Source: Stutzerimonas stutzeri
GTDB lineage: Bacteria; Pseudomonadota; Gammaproteobacteria; Pseudomonadales; Pseudomonadaceae
Assembly: GCF_038561965.1 (NCBI RefSeq)
Contig: NZ_CP139348.1
Span: forward strand, 1-64,000
Direction: 5' to 3'
DNA length: 64,000 nucleotides
Under the pieces are notes generated by a model. It did not search any database and was not told the origin of the DNA. It saw only the letters and a list, made by a program, of their open reading frames with translations. The position numbers and the translations under genes are program-made. Shown here in pieces: positions 8,093 to 17,089 of this stretch (position 1 is its first letter; every line of letters starts with the position of its first letter).

Positions 8093-9463
8093 TCAGCTTT
8101 CGTGCAGCACGCAGCAGTTGCGCCCGCTGTTCTTCGCCTGATAAAGGGCCTGATCGGCTTGCTGCAGCAGGCGTTCGTAGTCCGGGTGCCCGTCGTGCAC
8201 AGCCATGCCGATGCTAACGGTTACCTGTAGCACTTCGCCGTTGGCTAAGCGGAAACTTTCTCCGGCGATGCGCTCGCGCAGCTTCTGCGCCGCAGCGAAC
8301 GCCTTGCTCGCGTCGATATCCACCAGCACCAGGAGAAACTCATCGCCGTCTAAGCGGAAGGCATAGTCGCCCCCGCGGGTATTGCTGGCCAGCAGGGCGC
8401 CAACCTGTTGAAGCACCTGATCACCGCCGTCATGTCCGTAGGTGTCGTTGATGCGTTTGAAGTGGTCGACATCAATCGCCAACACACCAAACGTGTTACT
8501 CGACTGACGTGCGTACAGCACTTCCTTAGCCATTACCACCGGCAGGAATTTGCGGTTGAGCAGGCGGGTCAGGACATCGCGACCCGCTTCCAGATCGTTG
8601 GCCTGTTCGAACAGGCTGTCGAGCAGGAATTTGATCGAGCGGGTCTGCTCGCGGATCTGATGCAGCTTCGCCAGGCGTCCGGCGGCATCCTGCAGTGCCG
8701 CGATGGACTTGAGCTCCTGGTCGATGCCCACGATGTAATCAAGGATGCTCGCGCTCTCAGGCGAGCCCTGGAAGGCGTGGGACGCCTTGTGGCGAAACCA
8801 AAGACCGAATTCGGAACCGGCGAGCTGCGGAAGCGCCCCGGTCAGGTTGCCGACGGCCAGATCGAACATCAGTTGGTTCTCCCAGTCCAGCAGCGCGGCA
8901 CGCTGACGTTCCTTCTCGACACCGATGTTCTGAGAGACGGAGAACAGCCGGTAGGCTTCCTCCGCGCGGGAGTTGCGGTCGTGCGACTGAGAATAGGCGA
9001 AGCAGATGATCTCCACGGCCAGGTCGATCAGATCGGCACCCATGCGTGCCGCCTTGCGCCGTACCGGCTCGTCGAGATCGCGCTGTTCGAGCAGCTGACG
9101 CAGGCGCCCCTTGAGTGAGCGAGCGCCGCGCAACACCAGGCTGACCGGAATCTCGATACGCGCGTGGACATCGCCGACCTTGCGCTGCAGGTCGACTACC
9201 GCGTCGAGGTCGCTGCGTGACGTCTAGGAACAGACCGTAACAATCCACTTCTGCATGGATTTGCCGAGGCGATTTTTCACCTGGTCGTGCGACAGAAAAC
9301 TGGCCGAGTGCGGATCGGCGAGCATCTGTGAATAGAAATGCTCGGCTAGCTCAGCGCTTTTCTGTTCGGCAACAGACTGCAGCGCGGCAGCTGCTTCGGC
9401 CGGATAGCCGTCCAGCAGGCGCAGCCATTCGGTGACCAGCTGATGGTTGGGTATGTGGTGCAT
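8093..9463 (-). pseudogene. globin-coupled diguanylate cyclase interrupted by an in-frame TAG
   Basis: Reading through one TAG at 9226-9224, this 456-codon frame matches E. coli DosC (460 aa) from end to end: a globin sensor, a linker and a GGDEF cyclase that would make cyclic-di-GMP in response to oxygen. Heme-pocket residues are Tyr44 (AEHFY) and His100 (GDVHARI). The TAG is codon 80, between them, and the frame is unchanged on both sides. The cyclase active site reads DGDEF instead of GGDEF and is preceded by an RGGD inhibitory site. As written, translation from 9463 gives only 79 residues. Restart at the GTG 9136 would give 347 aa without a working heme site. It could be a pseudogene, a phase-like variant, a restart product or a sequencing error. 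Confidence 0.82.
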
Positions 9464-9514
9464 AGGGGACTCGCAAAGATGGGCGGACGTCCCTGCCCTG
9501 CCCCGGCGTGTTGA

Positions 9515-10264
9515 TCAGAGGGTCGGACGACCCTGTGTTTCGAGTTGTGCGACCTGCGCGTTGATCCAGTCTTCGGCGCGCTGATTGAGTTCTGCAATGG
9601 CCCGTGGACTTTCGCTATCAGCGTACATGGCTGGGCCAATGACTACCTGGATGATGCCCGGCCGCTTGCCCCAGCCCGCCTTTGGCCAGAACGTACCAGC
9701 GTTATGGGCAATGGGCAGCACCGGCAGACCGGCGTTGACCGCCAGCGCTGCACCACTGCGCGAGAACTTGCCCTGCTCGCCAACCGGCACACGCGTGCCT
9801 TCAGGGAAGATCAGCACCCAGGCGCCCTGCTCCAGGCGCTCGTGACCCTGCTTGGCGACCTGACGCAGCGCCGCCTTGGGGTTGTTGCGGTCGATGGCGA
9901 TGGGCTTGAGCAGCATGATCGCCCAGCCAAAGAACGGCACCCGCAACAGCTCGCGCTTGAGCACCTGGGTCAGCGGCTCAAAATAGGCCGAGAGAAAGAA
10001 AGTCTCCCAGGTGCTCTGGTGCTTGGCCAGGATCACACAGGGACGCGCCGGCACGTTCTGCGCACCGTGCACTTCGTAGCGCAGGCCTACCAGTGTCTTG
10101 CCCAGCCATACGGCGCAACGACACCAGTTCTGCACCACGAAGCGATAGCGCGGGCGGAACGCCATGAACGGAGCGAAGACCAGGCTCACCAGGCACCAGG
10201 CGAATGCCGTGAGCGCCAACAGGAAGTAGAACAGGGCGATTCGGACGGAAAACAGGAGGCTCAT
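9515..10264 (-). CDS. plsC: 1-acyl-sn-glycerol-3-phosphate acyltransferase (PlsC family)
   Basis: PlsC-type enzymes acylate lysophosphatidic acid to phosphatidic acid at the inner membrane. The 249 aa product starts with hydrophobic segments (SLLFSVRIALFYFLLALTAFAW). It has the catalytic block KHQSTWET, an H-x4-E variant of H-x4-D, and the substrate motif FPEGTR near 155. Its ATG overlaps the gmhB stop by four bases. In other Pseudomonas genomes this homologue is the next gene after gyrB and has been called lptA. The assignment to the family is secure; acyl preference is unknown. Confidence 0.9.
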   Translation of the reverse strand: MSLLFSVRIALFYFLLALTAFAWCLVSLVFAPFMAFRPRYRFVVQNWCRCAVWLGKTLVGLRYEVHGAQNVPARPCVILAKHQSTWETFFLSAYFEPLTQVLKRELLRVPFFGWAIMLLKPIAIDRNNPKAALRQVAKQGHERLEQGAWVLIFPEGTRVPVGEQGKFSRSGAALAVNAGLPVLPIAHNAGTFWPKAGWGKRPGIIQVVIGPAMYADSESPRAIAELNQRAEDWINAQVAQLETQGRPTL

Positions 10265-10803
10265 CGAGAACTCTCGAGTAGATGATCGACTACGGCGGCA
10301 AGGTCATCGAAGACCTGAGTGCCCGGCGGCAGCGTGCCTTCCAGCGTGCGCAAGCCTTTTCCGGTCCTGACCAGATAAGGAACGCCGCCGAGCAGCATGC
10401 CAGCATGCAGATCGCGGTGACTGTCGCCCACCACCGGCACGCCTTTCAGATCCAGCAGGCCGAAATGCTCGGCGATGGTGCGGAACATCCCAGGTTTCGG
10501 CTTGCGGCAATTGCAGCCGTCGTCCGGACCGTGTGGGCAGTGCACGATCAAGTCGATGCGGCCGCCCTGCTCCATCACCAGCTGTTGCATCTTGAAATGC
10601 ATGTCGCCAAGCGTGCTGATATCGAACTTGCCGCGTGCGACGCCGGACTGGTTGGTGGCCACGGCTACCGTCCAGCCAGCCTTGCACAGCCGCGCGATGG
10701 CTTCCAACGAGCCGGGAATGGGGATCCACTCCTCCAGCGACTTCACGTACTGGTCGGAGTCCTCGTTGATCACGCCATCGCGGTCCAGCACGATCAGCTT
10801 CAC
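10261..10803 (-). CDS. gmhB: D-glycero-beta-D-manno-heptose 1,7-bisphosphate 7-phosphatase
   Basis: GmhB removes the 7-phosphate of heptose bisphosphate during ADP-heptose synthesis for the LPS inner core. It is a 180 aa HAD phosphatase from the GTG at 10803, four bases after the glyS stop. A TTG at 10839 inside glyS is an alternative but lengthens the protein beyond the family. Motif I is LDRDGVIN (Asp7, Asp9), motif II is TNQSG, and the zinc loop reads CPHGPDDGCNCRKPKPGM with three Cys and one His. It is coupled to plsC by a four-base overlap. Confidence 0.92.
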   Translation of the reverse strand: MKLIVLDRDGVINEDSDQYVKSLEEWIPIPGSLEAIARLCKAGWTVAVATNQSGVARGKFDISTLGDMHFKMQQLVMEQGGRIDLIVHCPHGPDDGCNCRKPKPGMFRTIAEHFGLLDLKGVPVVGDSHRDLHAGMLLGGVPYLVRTGKGLRTLEGTLPPGTQVFDDLAAVVDHLLESSR

Positions 10804-10807
10804 GGGC

Positions 10808-12862
10808 TTAGCCAAGTGCGGAAATATCGGCAACGCCAAGGAACAGTCCTCTCAGCCGGGCCAGCAAGGCATAACGGTTGGCGCGTACCGAAGCGTCTTC
10901 AGCATTCACCAGCACCGCCTCGAAGAAGGCATCCACCGGACCACGCAGGTGCGCCAGACGCTCCAGTGCCTCACGGTACTGACGCGCCGCGGCGAGCGGT
11001 TGCACCGCCTGCTCGGCCTGCTGGATCGCCGAGTACAGCGAGAACTCGGTGGCGTTGTCGAACCAGCGTGGCTCGACGGCTTCCGGCAGCTTCGCATCGA
11101 ACTTGCTCAGCAGGTTGGAGACGCGCTTGTTGGCCGCGGCCAGTGCTGCAGCCTCCGGCAACGTGCGGAAGGCCTGTACGGCCTGCACGCGCTGATCGAA
11201 GTCCAGCGCCGAGCCCGGCTGCACGGCACGCACCGACAGGTAGGCGGCGACGTCGACGCCTTCGTCCTCGTAGCGGGCGCGCAGGCGATCGAAGATGAAC
11301 TCGAGTACCTGATCGGCCAGCCCGGCTGACTTCACCTGTGTACCGAACTGGCCGATGGCGAAATTGACCGCCTCGACCAGATTCAGATCCAGACGCTTCT
11401 CGATGAGGATGCGCAGCACGCCAAGGGCGGCACGACGCAGGGCGTAGGGGTCCTTGGAGCCGGTGGGCAACATGCCAATGCCGAAGATGCCGACCAGGGT
11501 GTCTAGCTTGTCCGCCACCGCCACGGCGGCGCCGGTCAGCGTGGTCGGCAATTCGCCACCGGCGCCGCGCGGCATGTACTGCTCGTTCAGCGCCAGCGCC
11601 ACGTCTTCCGGCTCGCCGTCATTGAGCGCGTAGTAATAACCGGCGATGCCCTGCATTTCCGGGAACTCGCCAACCATTTCGGTGGCCAGGTCGCACTTGG
11701 AGAGCAGACCGGCACGGGCGGCACGCTGCTTGTCGCCACCGGTGCGTTCGGCGATCAGTCCGGCCAGGCGCGAGACGCGTTCGGCCTTGTCAAACACGGT
11801 GCCGAGCTGAGCCTGGAATACCACGTTCTTCAGGCGCTCGTTGAAGCTGTCGAGCTTCTGCTTCTTGTCTTGCTTGAAGAAGAACTCGGCGTCGGTCAGA
11901 CGCGGACGCACGACCTTCTCGTTTCCGGAAACGATCTGTGCCGGGTCCTTGGATTCGATGTTGGCCACGGTGATAAAGCGCGGCAGCAGCTTGCCGTTGC
12001 TGTCCAACAGGCAGAAGTACTTCTGGTTGTCCTGCATGGTCGTGATCAGCGCTTCCTGCGGTACGTCGAGGAAGCGTTCTTCGAACGAGCACACCAGCGG
12101 CACTGGCCATTCGACCAGTGCGGTCACTTCATCGAGCAGCGCCGGCGGCACGATGGCTGTGCCGTTCTGCTCGGCAGCCAGCTGCTCGACGCGCTTGGCG
12201 ATCAGTTCGCGGCGCTCGGCGAAATCGGCGATCACATGGGCGCCGCGCAGGTCTTCCAGATAGCTCGACGGCTTGGAAATATGCACCTGGCCCGGGCTGT
12301 GGAAGCGGTGACCTCGGGATTCGCGGCCGGCGCGCTGGGCGAGGATCTCGCAATCGATTACCTGTTCACCGAAGAGCATCACCAGCCACTGAGTCGGGCG
12401 GACGAACTCTTCCTTGCGCGCGGCCCAGCGCATGCGCTTGGGAATCGGCAGATCGTTCAGCGAGGTTGCGACGATACCCGGCAGCAGCTCGGCAGCCGGC
12501 TGCCCTTCGATGGTGCGGCTGAACTTGAGTTTCGCGCCGCTGCGATCGATCTCGGCGAGATCCACGCCGCACTTGCGAGCGAAGCCCAGGGCGGCCTGGG
12601 TCGGCTCACCGTCGGCATCAAAGGCGGCCTGCATCGGCGGGCCGTCGAGGTTGATGCTGCGATCGGGTTGCTGGGTCGCCAGCTGCTCGACCACTACTGC
12701 CAGGCGCCGTGGCGCGGCATAGGCCTGCGTCTTGACGAAGCCCAGGCCGGCGTCCTTCAGGCCCTTCTCGATACCGGCACAGAAGGCGTCGGCCAGCTTG
12801 GCGAGTGCCTTGGGCGGTAGCTCTTCGGTACCCAATTCGACGAGGAAATCCAGTGCACTCAT
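10808..12862 (-). CDS. glyS: glycine--tRNA ligase beta subunit
   Basis: This is the beta subunit of the alpha2beta2 bacterial glycyl-tRNA synthetase; it holds the tRNA-binding and HD-like domains. At 684 aa it is of normal length and begins MSALDFLVELGTEELPPKAL, the conserved start of the family. Its ATG overlaps the glyQ stop by four bases, so the subunits are probably made in equal amounts. gmhB follows after four bases. Confidence 0.97.
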   Translation of the reverse strand: MSALDFLVELGTEELPPKALAKLADAFCAGIEKGLKDAGLGFVKTQAYAAPRRLAVVVEQLATQQPDRSINLDGPPMQAAFDADGEPTQAALGFARKCGVDLAEIDRSGAKLKFSRTIEGQPAAELLPGIVATSLNDLPIPKRMRWAARKEEFVRPTQWLVMLFGEQVIDCEILAQRAGRESRGHRFHSPGQVHISKPSSYLEDLRGAHVIADFAERRELIAKRVEQLAAEQNGTAIVPPALLDEVTALVEWPVPLVCSFEERFLDVPQEALITTMQDNQKYFCLLDSNGKLLPRFITVANIESKDPAQIVSGNEKVVRPRLTDAEFFFKQDKKQKLDSFNERLKNVVFQAQLGTVFDKAERVSRLAGLIAERTGGDKQRAARAGLLSKCDLATEMVGEFPEMQGIAGYYYALNDGEPEDVALALNEQYMPRGAGGELPTTLTGAAVAVADKLDTLVGIFGIGMLPTGSKDPYALRRAALGVLRILIEKRLDLNLVEAVNFAIGQFGTQVKSAGLADQVLEFIFDRLRARYEDEGVDVAAYLSVRAVQPGSALDFDQRVQAVQAFRTLPEAAALAAANKRVSNLLSKFDAKLPEAVEPRWFDNATEFSLYSAIQQAEQAVQPLAAARQYREALERLAHLRGPVDAFFEAVLVNAEDASVRANRYALLARLRGLFLGVADISALG

Positions 12863-13806
12863 TCTGCAGCCTCCAGCTTGGCCAGCACTTCGTCACGCAA
12901 TTCGGGGGTGGCCATCGGGAAGCCGAGTTTGGCTCGTGCCAGCAAGTAACTCTGGGCTATCGAGCGTGCCAGGCTGCGCACGCGCAGGATGTACTGCTGG
13001 CGTGCGGTAACCGAAATGGCGCGACGGGCATCGAGCAGGTTGAAGGTGTGCGAGGCCTTGACCACCATCTCGTAGGCCGGCAGCGGCAGCTCGGCGGCCA
13101 TCAGGCGGTTGGCTTCGCTCTCATAGAAATCGAAGAGTTCGAACAGCTTCGGCACATTGGCGTGCTCGAAGTTATAGGTCGACTGCTCCACCTCGTTCTG
13201 GTGGAACACGTCGCCGTAGGTCACGGTGCCGAACGGGCCATCGGCCCAGATCAGGTCATAGACCGAGTCGACGCCCTGCAGGTACATGGCCAGGCGCTCT
13301 AGACCGTAGGTGATCTCGCCGGTGACCGGGTAGCATTCGACGCCACCGACCTGCTGGAAGTAGGTGAACTGGGTGACTTCCATGCCGTTGAGCCAGACTT
13401 CCCAGCCCAGGCCCCACGCGCCGAGAGTCGGCGATTCCCAGTTGTCTTCGACGAAGCGCACGTCGTGCACCGAGGTGTCGACGCCGATGCGGCGCAACGA
13501 CTCCAGGTACAGATCCTGGATGTTTTCCGGATTGGGCTTCAACACCACCTGAAACTGGTAATAGTGCTGCAGGCGGTTGGGGTTTTCGCCGTAGCGGCCA
13601 TCGGCCGGGCGACGCGAAGGCTGAACGTAGGCGGCGTTCCAGGTCTCGGGACCGATGGCGCGCAGAAAGGTGGCGGTGTGGAATGTACCGGCGCCCATTT
13701 CCATGTCATAGGGCTGCAGGACCACGCAACCCTGCTCGGCCCAGTAGCTTTGCAGGGCGAGGATCAGGTCTTGGAAGGTGCGCACGGCAGGCGTAGTCTG
13801 GCTCAA
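12859..13806 (-). CDS. glyQ: glycine--tRNA ligase alpha subunit
   Basis: The alpha subunit is the class II catalytic subunit that activates glycine. The start chosen is the TTG at 13806 with AGGTGA just upstream, giving 315 aa and the conserved opening SQTTPAVRTFQDLILALQ. The frame extends further upstream to 13920, but that part is unlike GlyQ. Motifs include MEMGAGTFHTATFLRAIGPE and RLAMYLQGVDSVYD. glyS, gmhB and plsC follow with overlaps or very short gaps, so a four-gene operon is likely. The TTG start may lower expression. Confidence 0.95.
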   Translation of the reverse strand: MSQTTPAVRTFQDLILALQSYWAEQGCVVLQPYDMEMGAGTFHTATFLRAIGPETWNAAYVQPSRRPADGRYGENPNRLQHYYQFQVVLKPNPENIQDLYLESLRRIGVDTSVHDVRFVEDNWESPTLGAWGLGWEVWLNGMEVTQFTYFQQVGGVECYPVTGEITYGLERLAMYLQGVDSVYDLIWADGPFGTVTYGDVFHQNEVEQSTYNFEHANVPKLFELFDFYESEANRLMAAELPLPAYEMVVKASHTFNLLDARRAISVTARQQYILRVRSLARSIAQSYLLARAKLGFPMATPELRDEVLAKLEAAE

Positions 13807-13913
13807 AATTTCACCTGTGCTGGGCTTCGACAGAAAGCCTCGAAGTATACCCCCCGCATGGTCGCGCTTGCGATGGTTTCGGCCATCGGGCGAGGCCTGC
13901 TCAAGGAGACCAT

Positions 13914-14471
13914 ATGCCACGTTGCGCCTGGTGCGGCACGGATCCGCTGTATGTCGACTACCACGATCGCGAATGGGGTGTGCCGACTCGTGATCCGCAG
14001 GTGCTGTTCGAATTCCTTTTGCTCGAAGCCTTTCAGGCTGGGCTTTCCTGGATCACCGTGCTGCGCAAGCGCGAGCGCTACCGGCAGGTGCTGTTCGGTT
14101 TCGATGCCGCACGGTTGGCGCGCATGAGCGATGCCGAGATCGACGAGCGCATGCAGGACGCTGGCATCATCCGCAATCGCCGCAAGCTCGAGGCCGCACG
14201 CAGCAACGCCCGCGCCTGGCTGCAGCTGCAAGATCCGGTGGCTTTCATCTGGTCCTTCGTGGATGGCGCGCCGAAGATCAACCGTTTCGAGCGCATCGAT
14301 CAGGTCCCTGCCGTCTCGGCCGAGGCGCAGGCCATGAGCAAAGGGTTGAAGAAAGCTGGGTTCAGTTTCGTCGGGCCGACCATCTGTTATGCCTACATGC
14401 AGGCCTGCGGCCTGGTCATGGACCACCTCAGCGACTGCGAGCGGTATGCCGAGCTGGCTGGCGATGATTGA
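13914..14471 (+). CDS. tag: DNA-3-methyladenine glycosylase I
   Basis: Tag excises 3-methyladenine from alkylated DNA in base excision repair. The 185 aa product matches the family in length and carries the zinc-snap ligands Cys4, His17, His171 and Cys175. Conserved stretches are WCGTDPLYVDYHDREWGVP and FLLLEAFQAGLSWITVLRKR. It is divergent from glyQ with about 107 bases between the two starts, which must hold both promoters. An ATG at 13914 with AAGGAG upstream sets the start. Confidence 0.95.
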   Translation: MPRCAWCGTDPLYVDYHDREWGVPTRDPQVLFEFLLLEAFQAGLSWITVLRKRERYRQVLFGFDAARLARMSDAEIDERMQDAGIIRNRRKLEAARSNARAWLQLQDPVAFIWSFVDGAPKINRFERIDQVPAVSAEAQAMSKGLKKAGFSFVGPTICYAYMQACGLVMDHLSDCERYAELAGDD

Positions 14472-14579
14472 TCCGCTGCAGGGCTGCGCTGCCAAGATGC
14501 ATGGCGTTGCGGCGGCTGCGCCTGAACGCTGAGCACGGTTGCAGGTAGACTAGGCGACCTGAAAATTTCGGAGTTCAGT

Positions 14580-15467
14580 GTGGAAAAGCTCAAAGGTGCC
14601 CTGGTGGTCGGCTCCCTGCGACTCTTCGCTCGACTGCCCTGGCGCATGGTCCAGGGCCTGGGCGCGATGATCGGCTGGCTGATGTGGAAGCTGCCGAACC
14701 GTTCGCGTGAAGTGGCGCGGATCAATCTGCAAAAATGCTTTCCCGAGCTGAGCGGCGCGGAGCTCGAAGCGCTGCTCGGCCGCACACTGCGCGAGACCGG
14801 CATGACCTTCACCGAAAGCGCCTGCGCCTGGATCTGGCCGGCGGAGAAGACTCTGGGCCTGGTCCGGCAGGTCGAAGGCCTTGAAGTGCTACAGGCGGCG
14901 CTGGCGTCCGGCAAAGGCGTGGTCGGCATCACCAGCCATCTCGGTAACTGGGAGGTCCTGAATCATTTCTATTGCGACCAGTGCAAGCCGATCATCTTCT
15001 ATCGTCCGCCAAAGCTGAAGGCGGTGGATGAGCTGTTGCAGAAACAGCGCGTGCAACTGGGCAACCGGGTGGCACCGTCGACCCGCGAAGGCATTCTCAG
15101 CGTTATCAAGGAAGTCCGCCGTGGCGGCGCGGTTGGCATTCCGGCCGACCCTGAGCCGAGCGAAGGCAGCGGTATATTCGTGCCGTTTTTCGCCACGCAG
15201 GCGCTGACCAGCAAGTTCGTGCCGGGCATGCTGGCAGGCGGCAAAGCGGTTGGCGTGTTTCTCCACGCGGTGCGCCTTGAGGGTGGATCAGGCTACAAGG
15301 TGGTGCTCGAGGCCGCGCCCGAAGGCATGTACAGCGAGGACGCCGAAACTGGTGTGGCAGCGATGAGCGCGATGATCGAGAAGTACGTTCGCGCCTATCC
15401 CAGCCAATACATGTGGACCATGAAGCGCTTCAAGAAACGCCCCGCCGGTGAGAAGCGCTGGTACTGA
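14580..15467 (+). CDS. lysophospholipid/lipid A lauroyl acyltransferase (LpxL/HtrB family)
   Basis: Members transfer a secondary acyl chain to Kdo-lipid A in the inner membrane. The 295 aa product starts at a GTG preceded by GGAG. The N-terminal membrane-associated segment is RLPWRMVQGLGAMIGWLMW and the catalytic H-x4-E motif is SHLGNWE (His120, Glu125). PADPEPSEGSGIFVPFF and YMWTMKRFKKRP are typical of the family. The homologue occupies the same place after tag in other Pseudomonas genomes. Which acyl chain it transfers, and whether lipid A or another acceptor is the main substrate, cannot be seen. Confidence 0.9.
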   Translation: MEKLKGALVVGSLRLFARLPWRMVQGLGAMIGWLMWKLPNRSREVARINLQKCFPELSGAELEALLGRTLRETGMTFTESACAWIWPAEKTLGLVRQVEGLEVLQAALASGKGVVGITSHLGNWEVLNHFYCDQCKPIIFYRPPKLKAVDELLQKQRVQLGNRVAPSTREGILSVIKEVRRGGAVGIPADPEPSEGSGIFVPFFATQALTSKFVPGMLAGGKAVGVFLHAVRLEGGSGYKVVLEAAPEGMYSEDAETGVAAMSAMIEKYVRAYPSQYMWTMKRFKKRPAGEKRWY

Positions 15468-15501
15468 CTAGGCCCGAACAATAACGACAAGGACGAATTC
15501 A

Positions 15502-15768
15502 ATGAACAACCAGCGTCAGCATCCGCGTACCAATATGAAGTGCCGCATCCGCATCGCGCATTCGGCCTTCGGCGAGGTCTTCGCCCATACCCGGGATCTG
15601 TCGGACGGCGGCGTCTATGTGAGACATCCGGAGCTGGTGGTGCTGCACCCGGGGGACGAGGTGACCGGCCAAGTCCAGGACCTGCCCATTCCTGCCCCGG
15701 AACTGCGGATGGTGGTGATGCGTGTGGATGCCGAAGGGGTTGGCCTGCAGTTCGTGCGCGAAGACTGA
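15502..15768 (+). CDS. PilZ domain protein, putative cyclic-di-GMP receptor
   Basis: A single-domain 88 aa PilZ protein. The cyclic-di-GMP signature is complete: RQHPR (Arg5, Arg9) and DLSDGG (Asp32-Gly37). AAGGAC before the ATG at 15502 is a fair ribosome-binding site, 34 bases after the acyltransferase stop. A PilZ gene follows the acyltransferase in related genomes too. No output domain is present, so it probably acts through a partner protein; the partner is unknown. Confidence 0.9.
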   Translation: MNNQRQHPRTNMKCRIRIAHSAFGEVFAHTRDLSDGGVYVRHPELVVLHPGDEVTGQVQDLPIPAPELRMVVMRVDAEGVGLQFVRED

Positions 15769-15791
15769 GTTCTTCGGCGCGCAGTGTCGCT

Positions 15792-16109
15792 TCAGTCAGG
15801 CGTCAGCCGGTCGAGCCGGCGCAGGAACACGGTCATTTCCTTTTCCGCCTGTTTGTCGCCCTGCGTGTGCGCTGCGGCAATGCCACGCTCCCAGGCCTGA
15901 TGGGCGCCCGGCTTGTCGCCGTCGGCCTGTAGCGCTTTGCCCAGCAGTTTCCAGGCAGCTGAATATTTCGGATCAAGCTCGACACAGCGACGCAGATGCT
16001 CCGCTGCCCTGCCCGGCTGACCGGCATCCATATAACCCTTGCCGAGCCCGAAACGCAGCATCGGATTGTCCATGCCTTGCGAAAGCATCTTTTCCAGCGA
16101 TTCGAGCAT
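15792..16109 (-). CDS. tetratricopeptide repeat protein
   Basis: A 105 aa soluble protein from the ATG at 16109, which has AAAGG upstream; the frame is open to 16163, but the extra 18 residues look non-coding. It holds two to three TPR units (MLRFGLGKGYMDAGQPGRAAEHLRR and WKLLGKALQADGDKPGAHQAWERG, quoted in part), which normally mediate protein contacts. No signal peptide or enzyme motif is seen. It is convergent with the PilZ gene, with 23 bases between them. Function unknown. Confidence 0.8.
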   Translation of the reverse strand: MLESLEKMLSQGMDNPMLRFGLGKGYMDAGQPGRAAEHLRRCVELDPKYSAAWKLLGKALQADGDKPGAHQAWERGIAAAHTQGDKQAEKEMTVFLRRLDRLTPD

Positions 16110-16255
16110 TTTTAAACCTTTTTGCTGCGCGGCGCCCAAGGAGGTTTTGTCACTGTAGTGCACAGCGCTCGCCGGGCAAGGCTGCCAGCATACGCCATTG
16201 GTCTTAGCTGTTGCGCCCGTATCTTGCGGGCAGCGCGTGACAGCCGTGTGGCGGT

Positions 16256-17089
16256 TCAGTGGGCCTCGTTGACCGCACTGAGAAACTCACGGGTGCGCTC
16301 CTCCTGCGGGTTGTTGAACAACTCGTTCGGGCTGCCCTGTTCATGAATGCGGCCCTGATGAAAGAAGCACACCCGATCGGCGAACTCCCGGGCGAAACCC
16401 ATCTGATGGGTGACCATCAGCATGGTCAGGTTGTACGCCTCACCGAGGCGGCGGATCACGTTCAGCACCTCGCCGCAGAGCTCGGGGTCGAGCGCCGAGG
16501 TCACTTCGTCGAAGAGCATCACCTTGGGCCGCATGGCGAGCGCGCGGGCAATCGCTACGCGTTGCTGCTGGCCACCGGAGAGCTGGGCCGGAAAGTGTTC
16601 GAGCTTGTCCTCCAGGCCGACCATGGCGAGCAACTCTTCGGCGCGTTCGCGCGCTTCGGCCTTGCTCAGGCCGAGCACCTGCACCGGCGCTTCCATGACG
16701 TTCTGCAAGGCATTCATGTGTGGAAACAGGTTGAAGCTCTGGAACACCATGCCGACCTTGCCGCGTACTCGTCGCAAATGGCGGGAATTGGCTGGCACCA
16801 GTTGCCCGTTGTTTCCTGGCATGTGCGTCAGCGGCTCGCCCTCGACCTCGATCACACCTTCGTCGATACCCTCCAGTGTCATCAGCACCCGAAGCAGCGT
16901 CGACTTTCCCGAACCGCTGGGACCGATGATCGCCACCTTCTCGCCTTCGTGCACATCGAGGTCCAGTCCTTCGAGTACGGTCAGTTCGCCGTAGCGCTTG
17001 GTCACGCCGGCAAAACGTACCATTGGCTGTACTGGCGCTGACTCGGCTGCCGGGTTGAGGGTTGCTGCAGGGTGCATCGAGGTATTCAT
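16256..17089 (-). CDS. polar amino acid/ectoine-type ABC transporter ATP-binding protein
   Basis: The ATPase subunit of a periplasmic-binding-protein importer, 277 aa from the ATG at 17089 that overlaps the upstream permease stop by four bases. Walker A is GPSGSGKST, the Q-loop VFQSFNLFPH, the signature LSGGQQQR and Walker B VMLFDEVTSALDP. The H-loop is VTHQMGFARE. The class (HisP/GlnQ-like) uses polar amino acids or compatible solutes. The binding-protein gene of the same cluster resembles EhuB, so ehuA is a reasonable but unproven name. Confidence 0.88.
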   Translation of the reverse strand: MNTSMHPAATLNPAAESAPVQPMVRFAGVTKRYGELTVLEGLDLDVHEGEKVAIIGPSGSGKSTLLRVLMTLEGIDEGVIEVEGEPLTHMPGNNGQLVPANSRHLRRVRGKVGMVFQSFNLFPHMNALQNVMEAPVQVLGLSKAEARERAEELLAMVGLEDKLEHFPAQLSGGQQQRVAIARALAMRPKVMLFDEVTSALDPELCGEVLNVIRRLGEAYNLTMLMVTHQMGFAREFADRVCFFHQGRIHEQGSPNELFNNPQEERTREFLSAVNEAH

